Shown here one piece after another: positions 24,444 through 32,379 of a DNA stretch of 64,000 bases. The stretch's first letter is position 1; each line of letters begins with the position of its first letter. The DNA comes from Castellaniella denitrificans (GTDB lineage: Bacteria > Pseudomonadota > Gammaproteobacteria > Burkholderiales > Burkholderiaceae_B). Under the pieces are notes generated by a model. That model was not told the DNA's origin. It was given only the letters and a program-made list of their open reading frames with translations, and ran no database searches. The translations under genes were made by a program, and so were the position numbers. The stretch lies in NCBI RefSeq assembly GCF_042653765.1, contig NZ_JBHSEZ010000001.1, positions 744,001-808,000 of the forward strand, given 5' to 3'.

Positions 24444-25523
24444 TCAGGCGCGCTGTGCCAGCGCCCAGGCCACGTGCTCGCGCACCAGGGCGCTTTCATG
24501 GTCGGCGCGGCCGAGCAAGGCGGCGCGCAGTTCCCCGGCCTGCGCCGCGTCGGCTTCGCGCAGCGCATTGCCCAGCGCCACGGCGATGTTGCGCAGCCAG
24601 CGCTCGTGATCGATGCGCCGGATCGGCCCGCCCTCGGTCCGCTTGAGGAACGTCTCTTCGTCCCAGGCGAACAGCTCGACGAGCCGGCGGCCGACCAGCG
24701 GCGCGCGCTCGTCGAAATCGGGCAATTCCGTGGTCTGCGCGTATTTGTTCCAGGGACAGAACGTCTGGCAGTCGTCGCAGCCGTAGATGTGGTTGCCCAT
24801 CCGCGGGCGCAGTTCCTCGGGGATGGGGCCGTGGTTCTCGATGGTGAGATAGGAAATGCAGCGGCGCGCGTCCACCACGCCCGGCGCGACGATGGCGCCC
24901 GTGGGGCAGACGTCGATGCAGGCGGTACAGGTGCCGCAATGCGCGCTCACCGGATCGGAGGGCTCCAGCGCGAAGTCCACGAAGATCTCGCCCAGGAAGA
25001 ACATCGACCCCGCATCGCGCGAGAGCACCAGGGAATGCTTGCCGCGCCAGCCCAGGCCGCTGCGGCTGGCCAGTTCCTTTTCCAGCACGGGCGCGGAATC
25101 GGAAAAGACGCGGTAGCCGAACGGACCGACCAGCGCCTCGATGCGGTCGCACAGCTTTTGCAGGCGCGCGCGCACGACCTTGTGGTAGTCGCGTCCCCGG
25201 GCATAGAGCGACACCACGCCCTCGCCGGGATCGGCCAGCCGCGCGCGTTCGCGGGCCTGCCAGTCGGGCGCGGCATCGCGCGGCAGGTAAGGCATGCGCG
25301 CGGTGATCACGCTCACCGTGCCGGGCACCAGTTCGGCCGGACGCGCGCGCTTGAGGCCATGCCGCTCCATGTAGTGCAGGTCGCCGTGATAGCCCAGGGC
25401 GAGCCATTGCAGCAGACGCGGCTCGGCCGAGGACAGATCCACCCCCGAGACGCCGATGTCGGAAAACCCCAGTTCCCGTGCCCAGGCCCGGATCTGGCGG
25501 CCCCACTGATTGTTGCCGTTCAT
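24444..25523 (-). CDS. queG: Epoxyqueuosine reductase
   Basis: Last step of queuosine biosynthesis: reduces epoxyqueuosine in tRNA with cobalamin and two [4Fe-4S] clusters. The 359 residues contain the ferredoxin-type motif CGTCTACIDVCPTGAI near residue 190 and a second set in CDDCQTFCPWN. The N-terminal DIGVSGVD and YMERH match QueG. The ATG at 25523 is chosen from MNGNNQWG; upstream codons in frame are unlike the family. Convergent with arfB, 6 bases apart. Confidence 0.95.
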   Translation of the reverse strand: MNGNNQWGRQIRAWARELGFSDIGVSGVDLSSAEPRLLQWLALGYHGDLHYMERHGLKRARPAELVPGTVSVITARMPYLPRDAAPDWQARERARLADPGEGVVSLYARGRDYHKVVRARLQKLCDRIEALVGPFGYRVFSDSAPVLEKELASRSGLGWRGKHSLVLSRDAGSMFFLGEIFVDFALEPSDPVSAHCGTCTACIDVCPTGAIVAPGVVDARRCISYLTIENHGPIPEELRPRMGNHIYGCDDCQTFCPWNKYAQTTELPDFDERAPLVGRRLVELFAWDEETFLKRTEGGPIRRIDHERWLRNIAVALGNALREADAAQAGELRAALLGRADHESALVREHVAWALAQRA

Positions 25524-25613
25524 CGGGAAATTATAGGGAAATCGCCTCCCTGGCCCACGGTCCGGAAAACCCCGGCGGGCATCGGCCATGCCGCGGCCCG
25601 AAGGCTCGCGCAC

Positions 25614-25634
25614 GCGCATCAGTTTCGCTTCATC
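25614..25634 (+). promoter_or_regulatory. Candidate response-regulator operator, copy 1
   Basis: GCGCATCAGTTT-CG-CTTCA holds two TCA half-sites 11 bases apart, 22-42 bases upstream of the response-regulator ATG. 16 of 21 positions are identical to a second copy at 27716-27736. TAAGAT at 25644-25649 could be the -10, which would make the transcript nearly leaderless; no Shine-Dalgarno sequence is visible. Confidence 0.55.
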
Positions 25635-25655
25635 TTTCCGTCGTAAGATGCCCGG

Positions 25656-26324
25656 ATGCGCATCCTCCTGATCGAAGACGACCCCTCGCTGGGCGATTCC
25701 CTGCAGTCATGGCTGCGGATGGACGGCTACACGGTGGACTGGCTGCAGCGCGGCGACCAGGCCGCCGCCGCGCTGGCCACGCACGAATACCAGTGCGTCC
25801 TGCTGGACCGCGGCCTGCCCGGCCTCGACGGCGACGCCGTCCTGCGGGCCCTGCGCGCGGCCGGGACGCCGCGCGCCCGCCTGCCGGTGATCGTGATCAC
25901 GGCGCGCGACACGGTGGCCGACCGCGTGCAGGGCCTGGACCTGGGCGCGGACGACTACCTGGTCAAGCCCTTCGACCTGGAAGAGCTGTCGGCCCGCGTG
26001 CGCGCGGCCCTGCGCCGGAGCGCGGCGCAGGACACCCCCGAATTGCGCCATGGCGCGGTGGCCCTCGATCCGGCCGCCAAGCGCGTGACGCTGGACGGCG
26101 CGCCGGTCACGCTCACCGCGCGCGAATTCGCCGTCCTGCATGCCTTGATGCGCCGCCCCGCCCACATCCTGAGCCGCGCCCAGCTGGAAGAAGCCCTGTA
26201 CGGCTGGGGCGAGGAAGTGGAGAGCAACGCCATCGAAGTCCATGTCTACAACCTGCGCAAGAAGCTGGGCAACCGGTTCATCGTGACGGTGCGCAATCAG
26301 GGCTACGGGCTGTGTCCCGCATGA
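25656..26324 (+). CDS. OmpR-family response regulator (QseB/TctD-like)
   Basis: 222 residues: receiver domain (1-115) with the acidic pair EDD at 7-9, phospho-acceptor Asp51 in LLDRGLPGLDGD and the switch lysine in LVKPFD. A winged-helix DNA-binding domain (about 125-220) ends in IEVHVYNLRKKLG. Its stop overlaps the ATG of the kinase (ATGA). The neighbouring YgiW-like gene matches the ygiW-qseBC arrangement of enterobacteria, supporting a QseB-like assignment. A candidate operator precedes it. Confidence 0.94.
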   Translation: MRILLIEDDPSLGDSLQSWLRMDGYTVDWLQRGDQAAAALATHEYQCVLLDRGLPGLDGDAVLRALRAAGTPRARLPVIVITARDTVADRVQGLDLGADDYLVKPFDLEELSARVRAALRRSAAQDTPELRHGAVALDPAAKRVTLDGAPVTLTAREFAVLHALMRRPAHILSRAQLEEALYGWGEEVESNAIEVHVYNLRKKLGNRFIVTVRNQGYGLCPA

Positions 26325-27709
26325 ATCCCCTTCGACGGCCTTGGATCCGGCGCCGGCCCGGAGCTCCGGACGCCACGCCGGCGCGCGGCGGCTGGTCGTT
26401 GCGGCGGCGCCTGCTGCTGGCCGTGATGGGAACCAGCGTCGGCCTGTGGCTGACCAGCCTCGCCATCGTGGTCGGGGTGGCCTGGTTCGCCACCAGCGAA
26501 GTCTTCGACGACGCGCTGGAAGAAGGCTCGCGCCTGGTCCTGCGGATCGGCCTGCCGGGAGAAGCCGCCGGCGGCATCCGGGATCCCCGCGCGGAGCGCG
26601 GCGACACGCTGAAGCTGCGCATGTACTACCAGCTCGTGGCGCCCGACGGCCGTGTGCTCCTGCGGGGCGAGGACACACCGAAAACCGCCTTCCTGCCCGA
26701 TGCGCGGCACAAGACGATGATCACGGTCCGGGTCGAGGACGAGTTCTGGCGCGTGCACGTGCGTCCCGGCCCGGGCGGCGTCACCGCCCAGGTGGCCCAG
26801 CCGATGGAGGAGCGCCTGGACCTGCTGGAGGAGATGGCCGAGAACCTGGCCTGGCCCGCATTGGGGCTGCTGGCGATGCTCGGCCTGCTGAGCTGGTTCC
26901 TGATCCGGCGCCTGCTGCGGCCGCTGGAGGACACGGCCATGCTGATCAACGCCAAATCGCCGCATGACCTGACGCCCGTGCGGGCGCCGAACCCGCCGCG
27001 CGAACTGCAGCCGATCCTGGACGCGCTCAACGCACTGCTGGCGCGCCTGTCCACGGCGCTGGACAGCGAACGGCGCTTCACGGCCGACGCGGCGCACGAA
27101 TTGCGCACGCCGCTGGCCGCACTGCGCATGCGCGTGCAGCTCATCGAGCGCGAGCTGCGGTTGCCCGACGCCCATCTGCGTCAGTTGCGCGCCGACCTGG
27201 ACCGCTGCACCGCATTGGTGGAAAGCCTGCTGGCATTGGCCCGGCTGGAGCCGCAGGCCGAACCCCTGGTGCGCGAAACCGTGGACCTGGAAGCCCTGCT
27301 CGACGGCCTGAACATGGAAGCATCGGCCCCGGGCATCCGGATGGAGCGTGCCCTGGCGGTCCCGCGGCTGCGCGCGGCGCCCACGCTGCTGGCCAGCGCG
27401 CTGCGCAACCTGATCGACAACGCCGTGCGCTACGGCCGCGAAGGCGGCCGCGTCCGCATCGAATCCTCGCGGCTGCCGCAAGGCGGCACGCGCCTGGCCG
27501 TGCGCGACAACGGCGCCGGCGTGCCGCCCGATCAGCGCGCGCGCCTCGGCGAGCGGTTCTTCCGGGTACTGGGCACCGGACAGACGGGCAATGGCCTGGG
27601 CCTGTCCATCGTGGCGCGCATCGCGGCGCTGCACGGCGCCACCCTGCGTTTCGAGGACGGGCTGGAGGGCCGGGGGCTGGGCGTCGTACTGGATTTCCCC
27701 CCGGATTGA
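26321..27709 (+). CDS. Sensor histidine kinase (QseC-like)
   Basis: 462 residues: first membrane helix near residues 24-48, periplasmic sensor region to about 165, second helix near 176-198, then a HAMP-like linker. The dimerisation helix carries the phosphorylated histidine in ADAAHELRTPLAAL. The ATP-binding boxes are NLIDNAVRYG (N), DNGAGVP (G1) and GNGLGLSIV (G2). The periplasmic part is about 120 residues, as in QseC-type sensors. The inducing signal is unknown. Confidence 0.94.
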   Translation: MNPLRRPWIRRRPGAPDATPARGGWSLRRRLLLAVMGTSVGLWLTSLAIVVGVAWFATSEVFDDALEEGSRLVLRIGLPGEAAGGIRDPRAERGDTLKLRMYYQLVAPDGRVLLRGEDTPKTAFLPDARHKTMITVRVEDEFWRVHVRPGPGGVTAQVAQPMEERLDLLEEMAENLAWPALGLLAMLGLLSWFLIRRLLRPLEDTAMLINAKSPHDLTPVRAPNPPRELQPILDALNALLARLSTALDSERRFTADAAHELRTPLAALRMRVQLIERELRLPDAHLRQLRADLDRCTALVESLLALARLEPQAEPLVRETVDLEALLDGLNMEASAPGIRMERALAVPRLRAAPTLLASALRNLIDNAVRYGREGGRVRIESSRLPQGGTRLAVRDNGAGVPPDQRARLGERFFRVLGTGQTGNGLGLSIVARIAALHGATLRFEDGLEGRGLGVVLDFPPD

Positions 27710-27715
27710 AGTGAA

Positions 27716-27736
27716 GCGCATCAGATTGCCTTCAGG
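27716..27736 (+). promoter_or_regulatory. Candidate response-regulator operator, copy 2
   Basis: GCGCATCAGATT-GC-CTTCA, with TCA half-sites 11 bases apart, in the 96-base gap between the kinase and the YgiW-like gene. It parallels copy 1 ahead of the response regulator, suggesting that the regulator controls both itself and this target. Confidence 0.55.
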
Positions 27737-27805
27737 TTCGTCCTGTCCAATGGAGTTGTCCCGCGAATCGCGGATTCTCACGCACCCATAGAAAGGAATC
27801 GCACC

Positions 27806-28213
27806 ATGCGCCATACCGTATCCCTCCTGACCGCCGCCGCCCTGGCCCTGGGCGCCACCACGGCCATCGCCCAGCAATCCAGCTACACGGGCCCCAGCAA
27901 CGCCCCCAAGGCCGCCGCGCAAGGCGGCTACTCGGGGCCCGGCGCCGCGCAGCTGACGACGGTCAAGCAACTGCTCGACACGGGCCGCGACGATCAGCCC
28001 GCCCGGCTGCAGGGCCGCATCGTCTCGTTCGAGGGCGACGAGCGCTACACCTTCGAGGACGCGACGGGCCGCATGATCGTGGAGATCGACGACGAGGACT
28101 TCCCGGCCGGACAGACCGTGAGCGCCGAGCAGCGCGTGGAGCTGATCGGCGAGTTCGACAAGGGGCTGACCCGGGACGAATTCGAAGTGGACCGCGTGAT
28201 CCTGCTGCCCTGA
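27806..28213 (+). CDS. YgiW/YdeI-family periplasmic OB-fold protein
   Basis: 135 residues: a Sec signal peptide (about 1-22, cleaved after AIA) then a short Gln/Gly/Ala linker and a bacterial OB-fold from about residue 48. The pattern VKQLLDTGRDDQPARLQGRI then FEDATGRMIVEID is characteristic of the YgiW/YdeI stress family. The ribosome site AAGGA precedes the ATG. Genes of this family are often next to and controlled by QseBC-type systems, as here. Confidence 0.9.
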   Translation: MRHTVSLLTAAALALGATTAIAQQSSYTGPSNAPKAAAQGGYSGPGAAQLTTVKQLLDTGRDDQPARLQGRIVSFEGDERYTFEDATGRMIVEIDDEDFPAGQTVSAEQRVELIGEFDKGLTRDEFEVDRVILLP

Positions 28214-28238
28214 GCCCGGCGGCACGCCCGCGCGCCGG

Positions 28239-28258
28239 GGGCGGACGCGGATCCGCCC
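28239..28258 (+). terminator. Hairpin after the YgiW-like gene
   Basis: GGGCGGA, six-base loop, TCCGCCC, followed by TGCCTTTCC. A moderate terminator candidate without a clean T-run. Confidence 0.4.
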
Positions 28259-28317
28259 TGCCTTTCCAACCCCCGGAGGTCCGCACGAGCGGGCCATCCG
28301 GATCGACAAGGAAATCG

Positions 28318-29343
28318 ATGAACACTGAAGAAGTCCGCGCCATCCTCACCATCTGCCTGCTGGCCTCGTACGCCGACGGCGACAAGCACGACCGCGAGCG
28401 CGAGCAGATCCGCCAGGTCGCGCAAGGACTGGCGGAAGACCAGCGGATCAACCTGCCCGGCCTGTACCAGGAGGTGCTGATGCGCCGGGTGCGACTGGCC
28501 GACGTGCTGCCGAAGCTGTCCAGCGGCGAGGCGCGCCAGCTGGCCTATGAAATGGCCGTCTGCGTATGCGAAGCCGACGGCCGGACCAGCGAGCCGGAAC
28601 AGGCCTTCCTCGCCCGGCTGCGCGAAGCGCTGGGCCAGGCGCCGACGGCATTCGACGCGCAGGCCGACACGCTGGCGGCCGCGCCGCTGGGCACGGCGCC
28701 CGTGATGGCCGCGGCGGCACCGGCAACCGCGGCGGGAGGAGGCGCGCCGCATCCCGCCGCGCCCGATGCGACCGATATGCCCGATGCGCCATCCGGCACC
28801 GCCGCGCAACGCCGCCCGGGCGCGCTGTCGGCGGCGGAGATGGACAGCAAGATCCTCAATGCGTCGATCCTCAACGGCGCCATCGAACTGCTGCCCGAGA
28901 ACCTGTCCACGCTGGCCATCATCCCGTTGCAGATGCGGCTGGTCTACCAGATCGGCCAGAGCCATGGCTACGAGCTGGACCGCGGCCACATCAAGGACCT
29001 GCTGGCCACCCTGGGCGTGGGCCTGACGTCGCAGTACCTGGAACAGGCGGGCCGCAAGCTGCTCGGCGGCCTGCTGGGCAAGGTGGGCGGGGGCCTGCTC
29101 GGCGGCCTGGGCCGCCAGGCGGTCAGCAGCGGCATGAGCTTCGCCTCCACCTATGCGCTGGGCCACGTCGCCCACCAGTACTATGCCGGCGGCCGCGCGC
29201 TGAATACGCAGATGCTGCGCGACGCCTACCAGCACGTGATGGCGGACGGCCGCCAGATGCAGGACCGGTACCTGCCGCAGATGCAGGAAATGTCGCGCGG
29301 CCTGAACACCGCCAGGATCCTGCAGATGGTGCGCGGGGGCTGA
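28318..29343 (+). CDS. TerB-like plus DUF697/YcjF-like membrane-associated protein, function unknown
   Basis: 341 residues. Residues 5-110 form a helical TerB-like region (LLASYADGDKHDREREQI and VCEADGRTSEPEQAF, two acidic turns spaced as in TerB). An Ala/Pro-rich linker spans about 115-170. The C-terminal 160 residues carry IIPLQMRLVYQIGQSHGYEL and a Gly-rich hydrophobic stretch (LLGGLLGKVGGGLLGG), as in DUF697/YcjF-type proteins. AAGGA precedes the ATG by 5 bases. It follows the qse-like cluster after a hairpin, so co-regulation is uncertain. No function is known to me. Confidence 0.75.
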   Translation: MNTEEVRAILTICLLASYADGDKHDREREQIRQVAQGLAEDQRINLPGLYQEVLMRRVRLADVLPKLSSGEARQLAYEMAVCVCEADGRTSEPEQAFLARLREALGQAPTAFDAQADTLAAAPLGTAPVMAAAAPATAAGGGAPHPAAPDATDMPDAPSGTAAQRRPGALSAAEMDSKILNASILNGAIELLPENLSTLAIIPLQMRLVYQIGQSHGYELDRGHIKDLLATLGVGLTSQYLEQAGRKLLGGLLGKVGGGLLGGLGRQAVSSGMSFASTYALGHVAHQYYAGGRALNTQMLRDAYQHVMADGRQMQDRYLPQMQEMSRGLNTARILQMVRGG

Positions 29344-29370
29344 CCCCGCGCGCCGGCCAGTCGCGGGAGT

Positions 29371-30195
29371 TCACGCCGGCCGCGTGGTGATCACGGCCTC
29401 CAGGTATTCCCCCGGCACGACGAGCGAGCCATCGCCGCCCCGGTCATGGCCGCGCAGCAGGTCCAGAACCTCCCGGGCCAGCGCATCCCGCCGGCCGGGC
29501 GCGAGGGCGGCGAACACCTTGTGCGTCGGACCATAGCAGGCCTCGAAGACCTCCAGCCAATGCTCGGGAGACCGGTAGCGGAACATAAAGGATCGCGGCC
29601 GGATCTCCAGGGCATGCCCAGGGAACAGCCTGCGCAGGGCGTCCTCGCTGCCCCAGCGCGTGGGCGGGCGCAGGCCGGGCGCGGGCGGCGGGGCGTAGCG
29701 GCCGACCAGCGCCAGCAGCTTCCCGATGAAGCCCTCGGGGGTCCAGTTCGCCAGCCCGATGCGCCCGCCGGGAACGACGACGCGCACGAGCTCCGCGGCG
29801 GCCCGCTCCTGGTCCGGCGCGAACATGACGCCGAACGTGGACAGCGCGACATCGTAGCTGCCATCGGCGAATGGCAGGGCCTCGGCATCCGCTTCCTGGA
29901 ACGAGATGGGCAGGCGCTCGGCCTCGGCCCTCGCCCGGCCCCGCGCGAGCAGCCCGGACACGTAGTCGGTGGAGGTGACCTGCGCGAAACGGCGCGCGGC
30001 GGCGAGGGAGGCATTCCCATTGCCGGCCGCCACGTCGAGGACCCGGCTGCCGGCGCGCAGGTCGACCGCCTCGCAAAGATTCTCGCCGACGATCTGCAGC
30101 GTGACGCCGATCGCGGCGTAGTCGCCCGACGCCCAGACGGCTTGCTGGCGCTGCTTGACGGCCTGGTAGTCAGGAACGAGATTTTCAGTGGACAT
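29371..30195 (-). CDS. Class I SAM-dependent methyltransferase
   Basis: 274 residues of the UbiE/methyltransferase-11 type. SAM motif I is VLDVAAGNGNASLAA (near residue 49), the acidic residue of motif II is in STDYVSG, and motif III is AEALPFADGSYDVALSTFGV. AGGAG lies 8 bases before the ATG at 30195. It is divergent from an HxlR-type regulator, which probably controls it. The substrate is unknown; a small-molecule target is likely, since the local motif set resembles that of secondary-metabolite or detoxification enzymes. Confidence 0.88.
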   Translation of the reverse strand: MSTENLVPDYQAVKQRQQAVWASGDYAAIGVTLQIVGENLCEAVDLRAGSRVLDVAAGNGNASLAAARRFAQVTSTDYVSGLLARGRARAEAERLPISFQEADAEALPFADGSYDVALSTFGVMFAPDQERAAAELVRVVVPGGRIGLANWTPEGFIGKLLALVGRYAPPPAPGLRPPTRWGSEDALRRLFPGHALEIRPRSFMFRYRSPEHWLEVFEACYGPTHKVFAALAPGRRDALAREVLDLLRGHDRGGDGSLVVPGEYLEAVITTRPA

Positions 30196-30301
30196 GGCAT
30201 GCTCCTGCGTGTCGATGGCGCGACCGGCGCATCCTTCGCCGGGCCGCGCCGGGATCCCTCCCCGCTCCGTCGGCCCATCATGTCCCCGACCGGCCTCGCG
30301 C

Positions 30302-30351
30302 GCCAGTTCTGTTTCTGAACCGCCCCCCGCCCGGCGGGGGCGTAAACTGGC
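30302..30351. promoter_or_regulatory. Inverted 7-mers between methyltransferase and HxlR-type gene
   Basis: GCCAGTT at 30302-30308 and AACTGGC at 30345-30351 are exact inverted copies flanking a GC-rich hairpin (CGCCCCC...GGGGGCG). They sit in the divergent promoter region and may be operator half-sites or a larger stem. Confidence 0.3.
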
Positions 30352-30384
30352 ACTGTCATGGCCGCCGTCGAACGGGAGGGACGC

Positions 30385-31107
30385 ATGGCGCGAGGCAGCT
30401 ACCAGCAGTTTTGCCCGATCGCGATGGCGGCGGAAGTCCTGTGCCGCCGCTGGACCCTGTTGCTGCTGCGGGAACTGCTGCTGGGATCGTCCAGGTTCAA
30501 CGCGCTTCGCCGCGGCCTGCCGCGCATGTCCTCCGCCCTGCTCGCCAGGCGCCTGCGCGAACTGGAGGCGGCCGGTATCCTGGTCCGGTGTCCCATCCCC
30601 GACGAAACCGACGCCTGCGCATACCGCCTGACGGTCGCCGGCCGGGAACTGCGCCCCATCGTGGAGACCATGGGCGTGTGGGGACAGCGATGGGTCGCCG
30701 CCGAGGCCACGCTGCAACATCTCGATGCCGACCTGCTGATGTGGGACGTGCGCCGCCGCGTCGACGTGTCGTCGATGCCGGACCGCCGCAACACGATCCA
30801 GTTCATCTTCCCGGAACGTCCCGCCAAGGAACGCTGCTACTGGCTGATCGCCGAACGGGGGCGCGACACCGACCTGTGCACCTTCGACCCGGGATACGAA
30901 GTGGACCTCTACGTTTCCACGGACTTGCGCACGCTGACCGAAATATGGCTCGGCCATGCGAGCGCCGCCCATGCGCGCGGGACGGGGCGCCTGGCCCTGA
31001 CGGGCAGCCGGCAGCTCGCAGGCACTTTCGACGCATGGTTCGCCCTGAGCCCATTCGCCCGCGTGAAGGCGCCGGCGCATCCCGGGCACACGCGACGAAC
31101 GGCCTGA
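30385..31107 (+). CDS. HxlR-family regulator with C-terminal SCP2-like domain
   Basis: 240 residues. The N-terminal 105 form an HxlR winged helix, with the hallmark CRRWTLLLLRELLLGSSRF and the recognition region LARRLRELEAAGIL. The remaining 130 residues resemble the sterol-carrier (SCP2)-type domain that follows some HxlR proteins (DRRNTIQFIF, EVDLYVSTDLRTL), so this is a two-domain regulator with a putative ligand pocket. The ATG at 30385 is preferred over 30358 because GGGAGGG lies 6 bases upstream. Divergent from the methyltransferase. Confidence 0.85.
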   Translation: MARGSYQQFCPIAMAAEVLCRRWTLLLLRELLLGSSRFNALRRGLPRMSSALLARRLRELEAAGILVRCPIPDETDACAYRLTVAGRELRPIVETMGVWGQRWVAAEATLQHLDADLLMWDVRRRVDVSSMPDRRNTIQFIFPERPAKERCYWLIAERGRDTDLCTFDPGYEVDLYVSTDLRTLTEIWLGHASAAHARGTGRLALTGSRQLAGTFDAWFALSPFARVKAPAHPGHTRRTA

Positions 31108-31108
31108 T

Positions 31109-31693
31109 TCACACCCCGGTGGCGAGCCTCGCCATGACCACGATGATGGTGACCTGCATGACGCCCTGGCTGGCCACCACGTAATAGAACCGGCTCATCA
31201 TGCGGCCGATCTTCGGACCATCCGGGGCGGGTTTCCGGAGCTCGAGGCACACGCGCACGCTGGTCGGCAGCAGATAGCCCAGGCCCTGGATCGTCATCAG
31301 CGTCACGAGCACCAGCGCGGCGGCGATCCAGCCGAACTGCGGCCAGGGCAGCTGCGTGAATCCCATCCGTACCGCGAGGAACCAGCCCGCGGTGCCCGTC
31401 AGGACGGACAGGGTCGGCATCAGGAACAGGGTGACCGGGGTCAGCCGGATGATGATTTCCTTGCGCACGGGAATCGACACGCCGCGGATGATCGGGCCGA
31501 TGACGAACCCCATGAACAGGTCGATGCCGGTCCACAGCACCCCGCTCATGACATGGACCCAGTCGAGGAACCAGAGATTTCCGGCGAGGATGGCCGCCAC
31601 CAGAACGGCCAGCGCCGCCGCGACATACCAGAGATAGCGCCACCGGATCAGCCCGGGCTCGCGGCCTGGGGGCGTAACAAGCGATGCATCCAT
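31109..31693 (-). CDS. Integral membrane protein, CopD/DUF2269-like
   Basis: 194 residues with about five hydrophobic segments (near 20-40, 45-70, 88-108, 117-140, 165-190). The first long helix carries His and Trp (WVHVMSGVLWTGIDLF), a pattern seen in CopD- or DUF2269-type proteins where the histidine may bind heme or metal. The ribosome site GGATCC is weak. It converges with the HxlR-type gene (1-base gap) and is divergent from the cupredoxin gene across a 216-base spacer. Function unknown. Confidence 0.7.
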   Translation of the reverse strand: MDASLVTPPGREPGLIRWRYLWYVAAALAVLVAAILAGNLWFLDWVHVMSGVLWTGIDLFMGFVIGPIIRGVSIPVRKEIIIRLTPVTLFLMPTLSVLTGTAGWFLAVRMGFTQLPWPQFGWIAAALVLVTLMTIQGLGYLLPTSVRVCLELRKPAPDGPKIGRMMSRFYYVVASQGVMQVTIIVVMARLATGV

Positions 31694-31848
31694 GGATCCT
31701 CCGCTGTCCGATCGCCGCTTTCGGCACCCGGCGGCTCATACCATTTTAAACTTGAATATTTAGCGGAAAAACAAATAGGGACCGTTTCCGCCGCATCCGG
31801 CGCATGGATGCCGACGCATGCCCATCCCTGCATACCCGGAAGGGCCTC

Positions 31849-31879
31849 TTGCGCTTGCCATGGTGGCAAGGTTTAAGCT
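31849..31879 (+). promoter_or_regulatory. CueR/MerR-type copper-responsive promoter of the cupredoxin gene
   Basis: The -35 TTGCGC (31849-31854) and -10 TAAGCT (31874-31879) are separated by 19 bases, the stretched spacer of MerR-family promoters. The spacer holds the palindrome CTTGCCA-TGG-TGGCAAG (31854-31870), which matches the CueR/HmrR pattern CTTGCC...GGCAAG. The downstream gene encodes a copper protein, so the fit is functional as well as structural. Confidence 0.8.
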
Positions 31880-31909
31880 GGCCGGTCAATCCAGCACAAG
31901 GAGCCCACC

Positions 31910-32362
31910 ATGCGCATCCGATCGATCGCTCTTCTCCCGGCGCTGCTTCTCGCCGCCGCCACGGCGCACGCCCATGGCGACTCCCCGCACGACATGGGCG
32001 CGATGCCGGCGCAGGCGCGAACCGCCCGCGTCATCGAGATCACCATGGACGACACCATGCGCTTTCACCCCGACCTGATCGCGGTGCGGCCGGGCGAGAC
32101 CGTGCGGCTGAGGATCCGCAACGCGGGCAGGCTGCCCCACGAAATCGTCCTGGGAAAACTGGAAGAGATCCTGGCGCACGCCCAGGAAATGCGGGCGCAC
32201 CCCGGCATGCCGCCGCACCACGAGGCCAACGCCCTCACGCTGGATCCAGGCCGCAGCGGGGAACTGGCCTGGACGTTCCCGCACGAGGGCACTCTCGATT
32301 TCGCCTGTACCATCCCGGGACACTACGAGGCCGGCATGAAGGGCCAGTTCGTGATCGGGTAG
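31910..32362 (+). CDS. Periplasmic plastocyanin-type copper protein (cupredoxin)
   Basis: 150 residues: signal peptide about 1-21 (ATAHA cleavage), a His/Met-rich mature N-terminus (HGDSPHDMGAM), then a cupredoxin fold. Type-1 copper ligands can be assigned as His77 (LPHE), Cys133 (FACT), His138 (PGH) and Met143. An unusual insertion with His and Met (HAQEMRAHPGMPPHH) lies between strands and may bind additional copper. AAGGAG precedes the ATG. The CueR-type promoter upstream implies induction by copper. Confidence 0.92.
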   Translation: MRIRSIALLPALLLAAATAHAHGDSPHDMGAMPAQARTARVIEITMDDTMRFHPDLIAVRPGETVRLRIRNAGRLPHEIVLGKLEEILAHAQEMRAHPGMPPHHEANALTLDPGRSGELAWTFPHEGTLDFACTIPGHYEAGMKGQFVIG

Positions 32363-32379
32363 GTAGGCCCCGCCGACGT

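Noticed and set aside
30196..30384. Upstream start at 30358 for the HxlR-type gene
   Set aside because: The ATG at 30385 has a strong GGGAGGG ribosome site and fits the family N-terminus; the nine extra residues do not.
31648..31869. 73-codon minus-strand frame in the cupredoxin promoter region
   Set aside because: It overlaps the CueR-type promoter and the membrane-protein start, with no ribosome site or recognisable motif.
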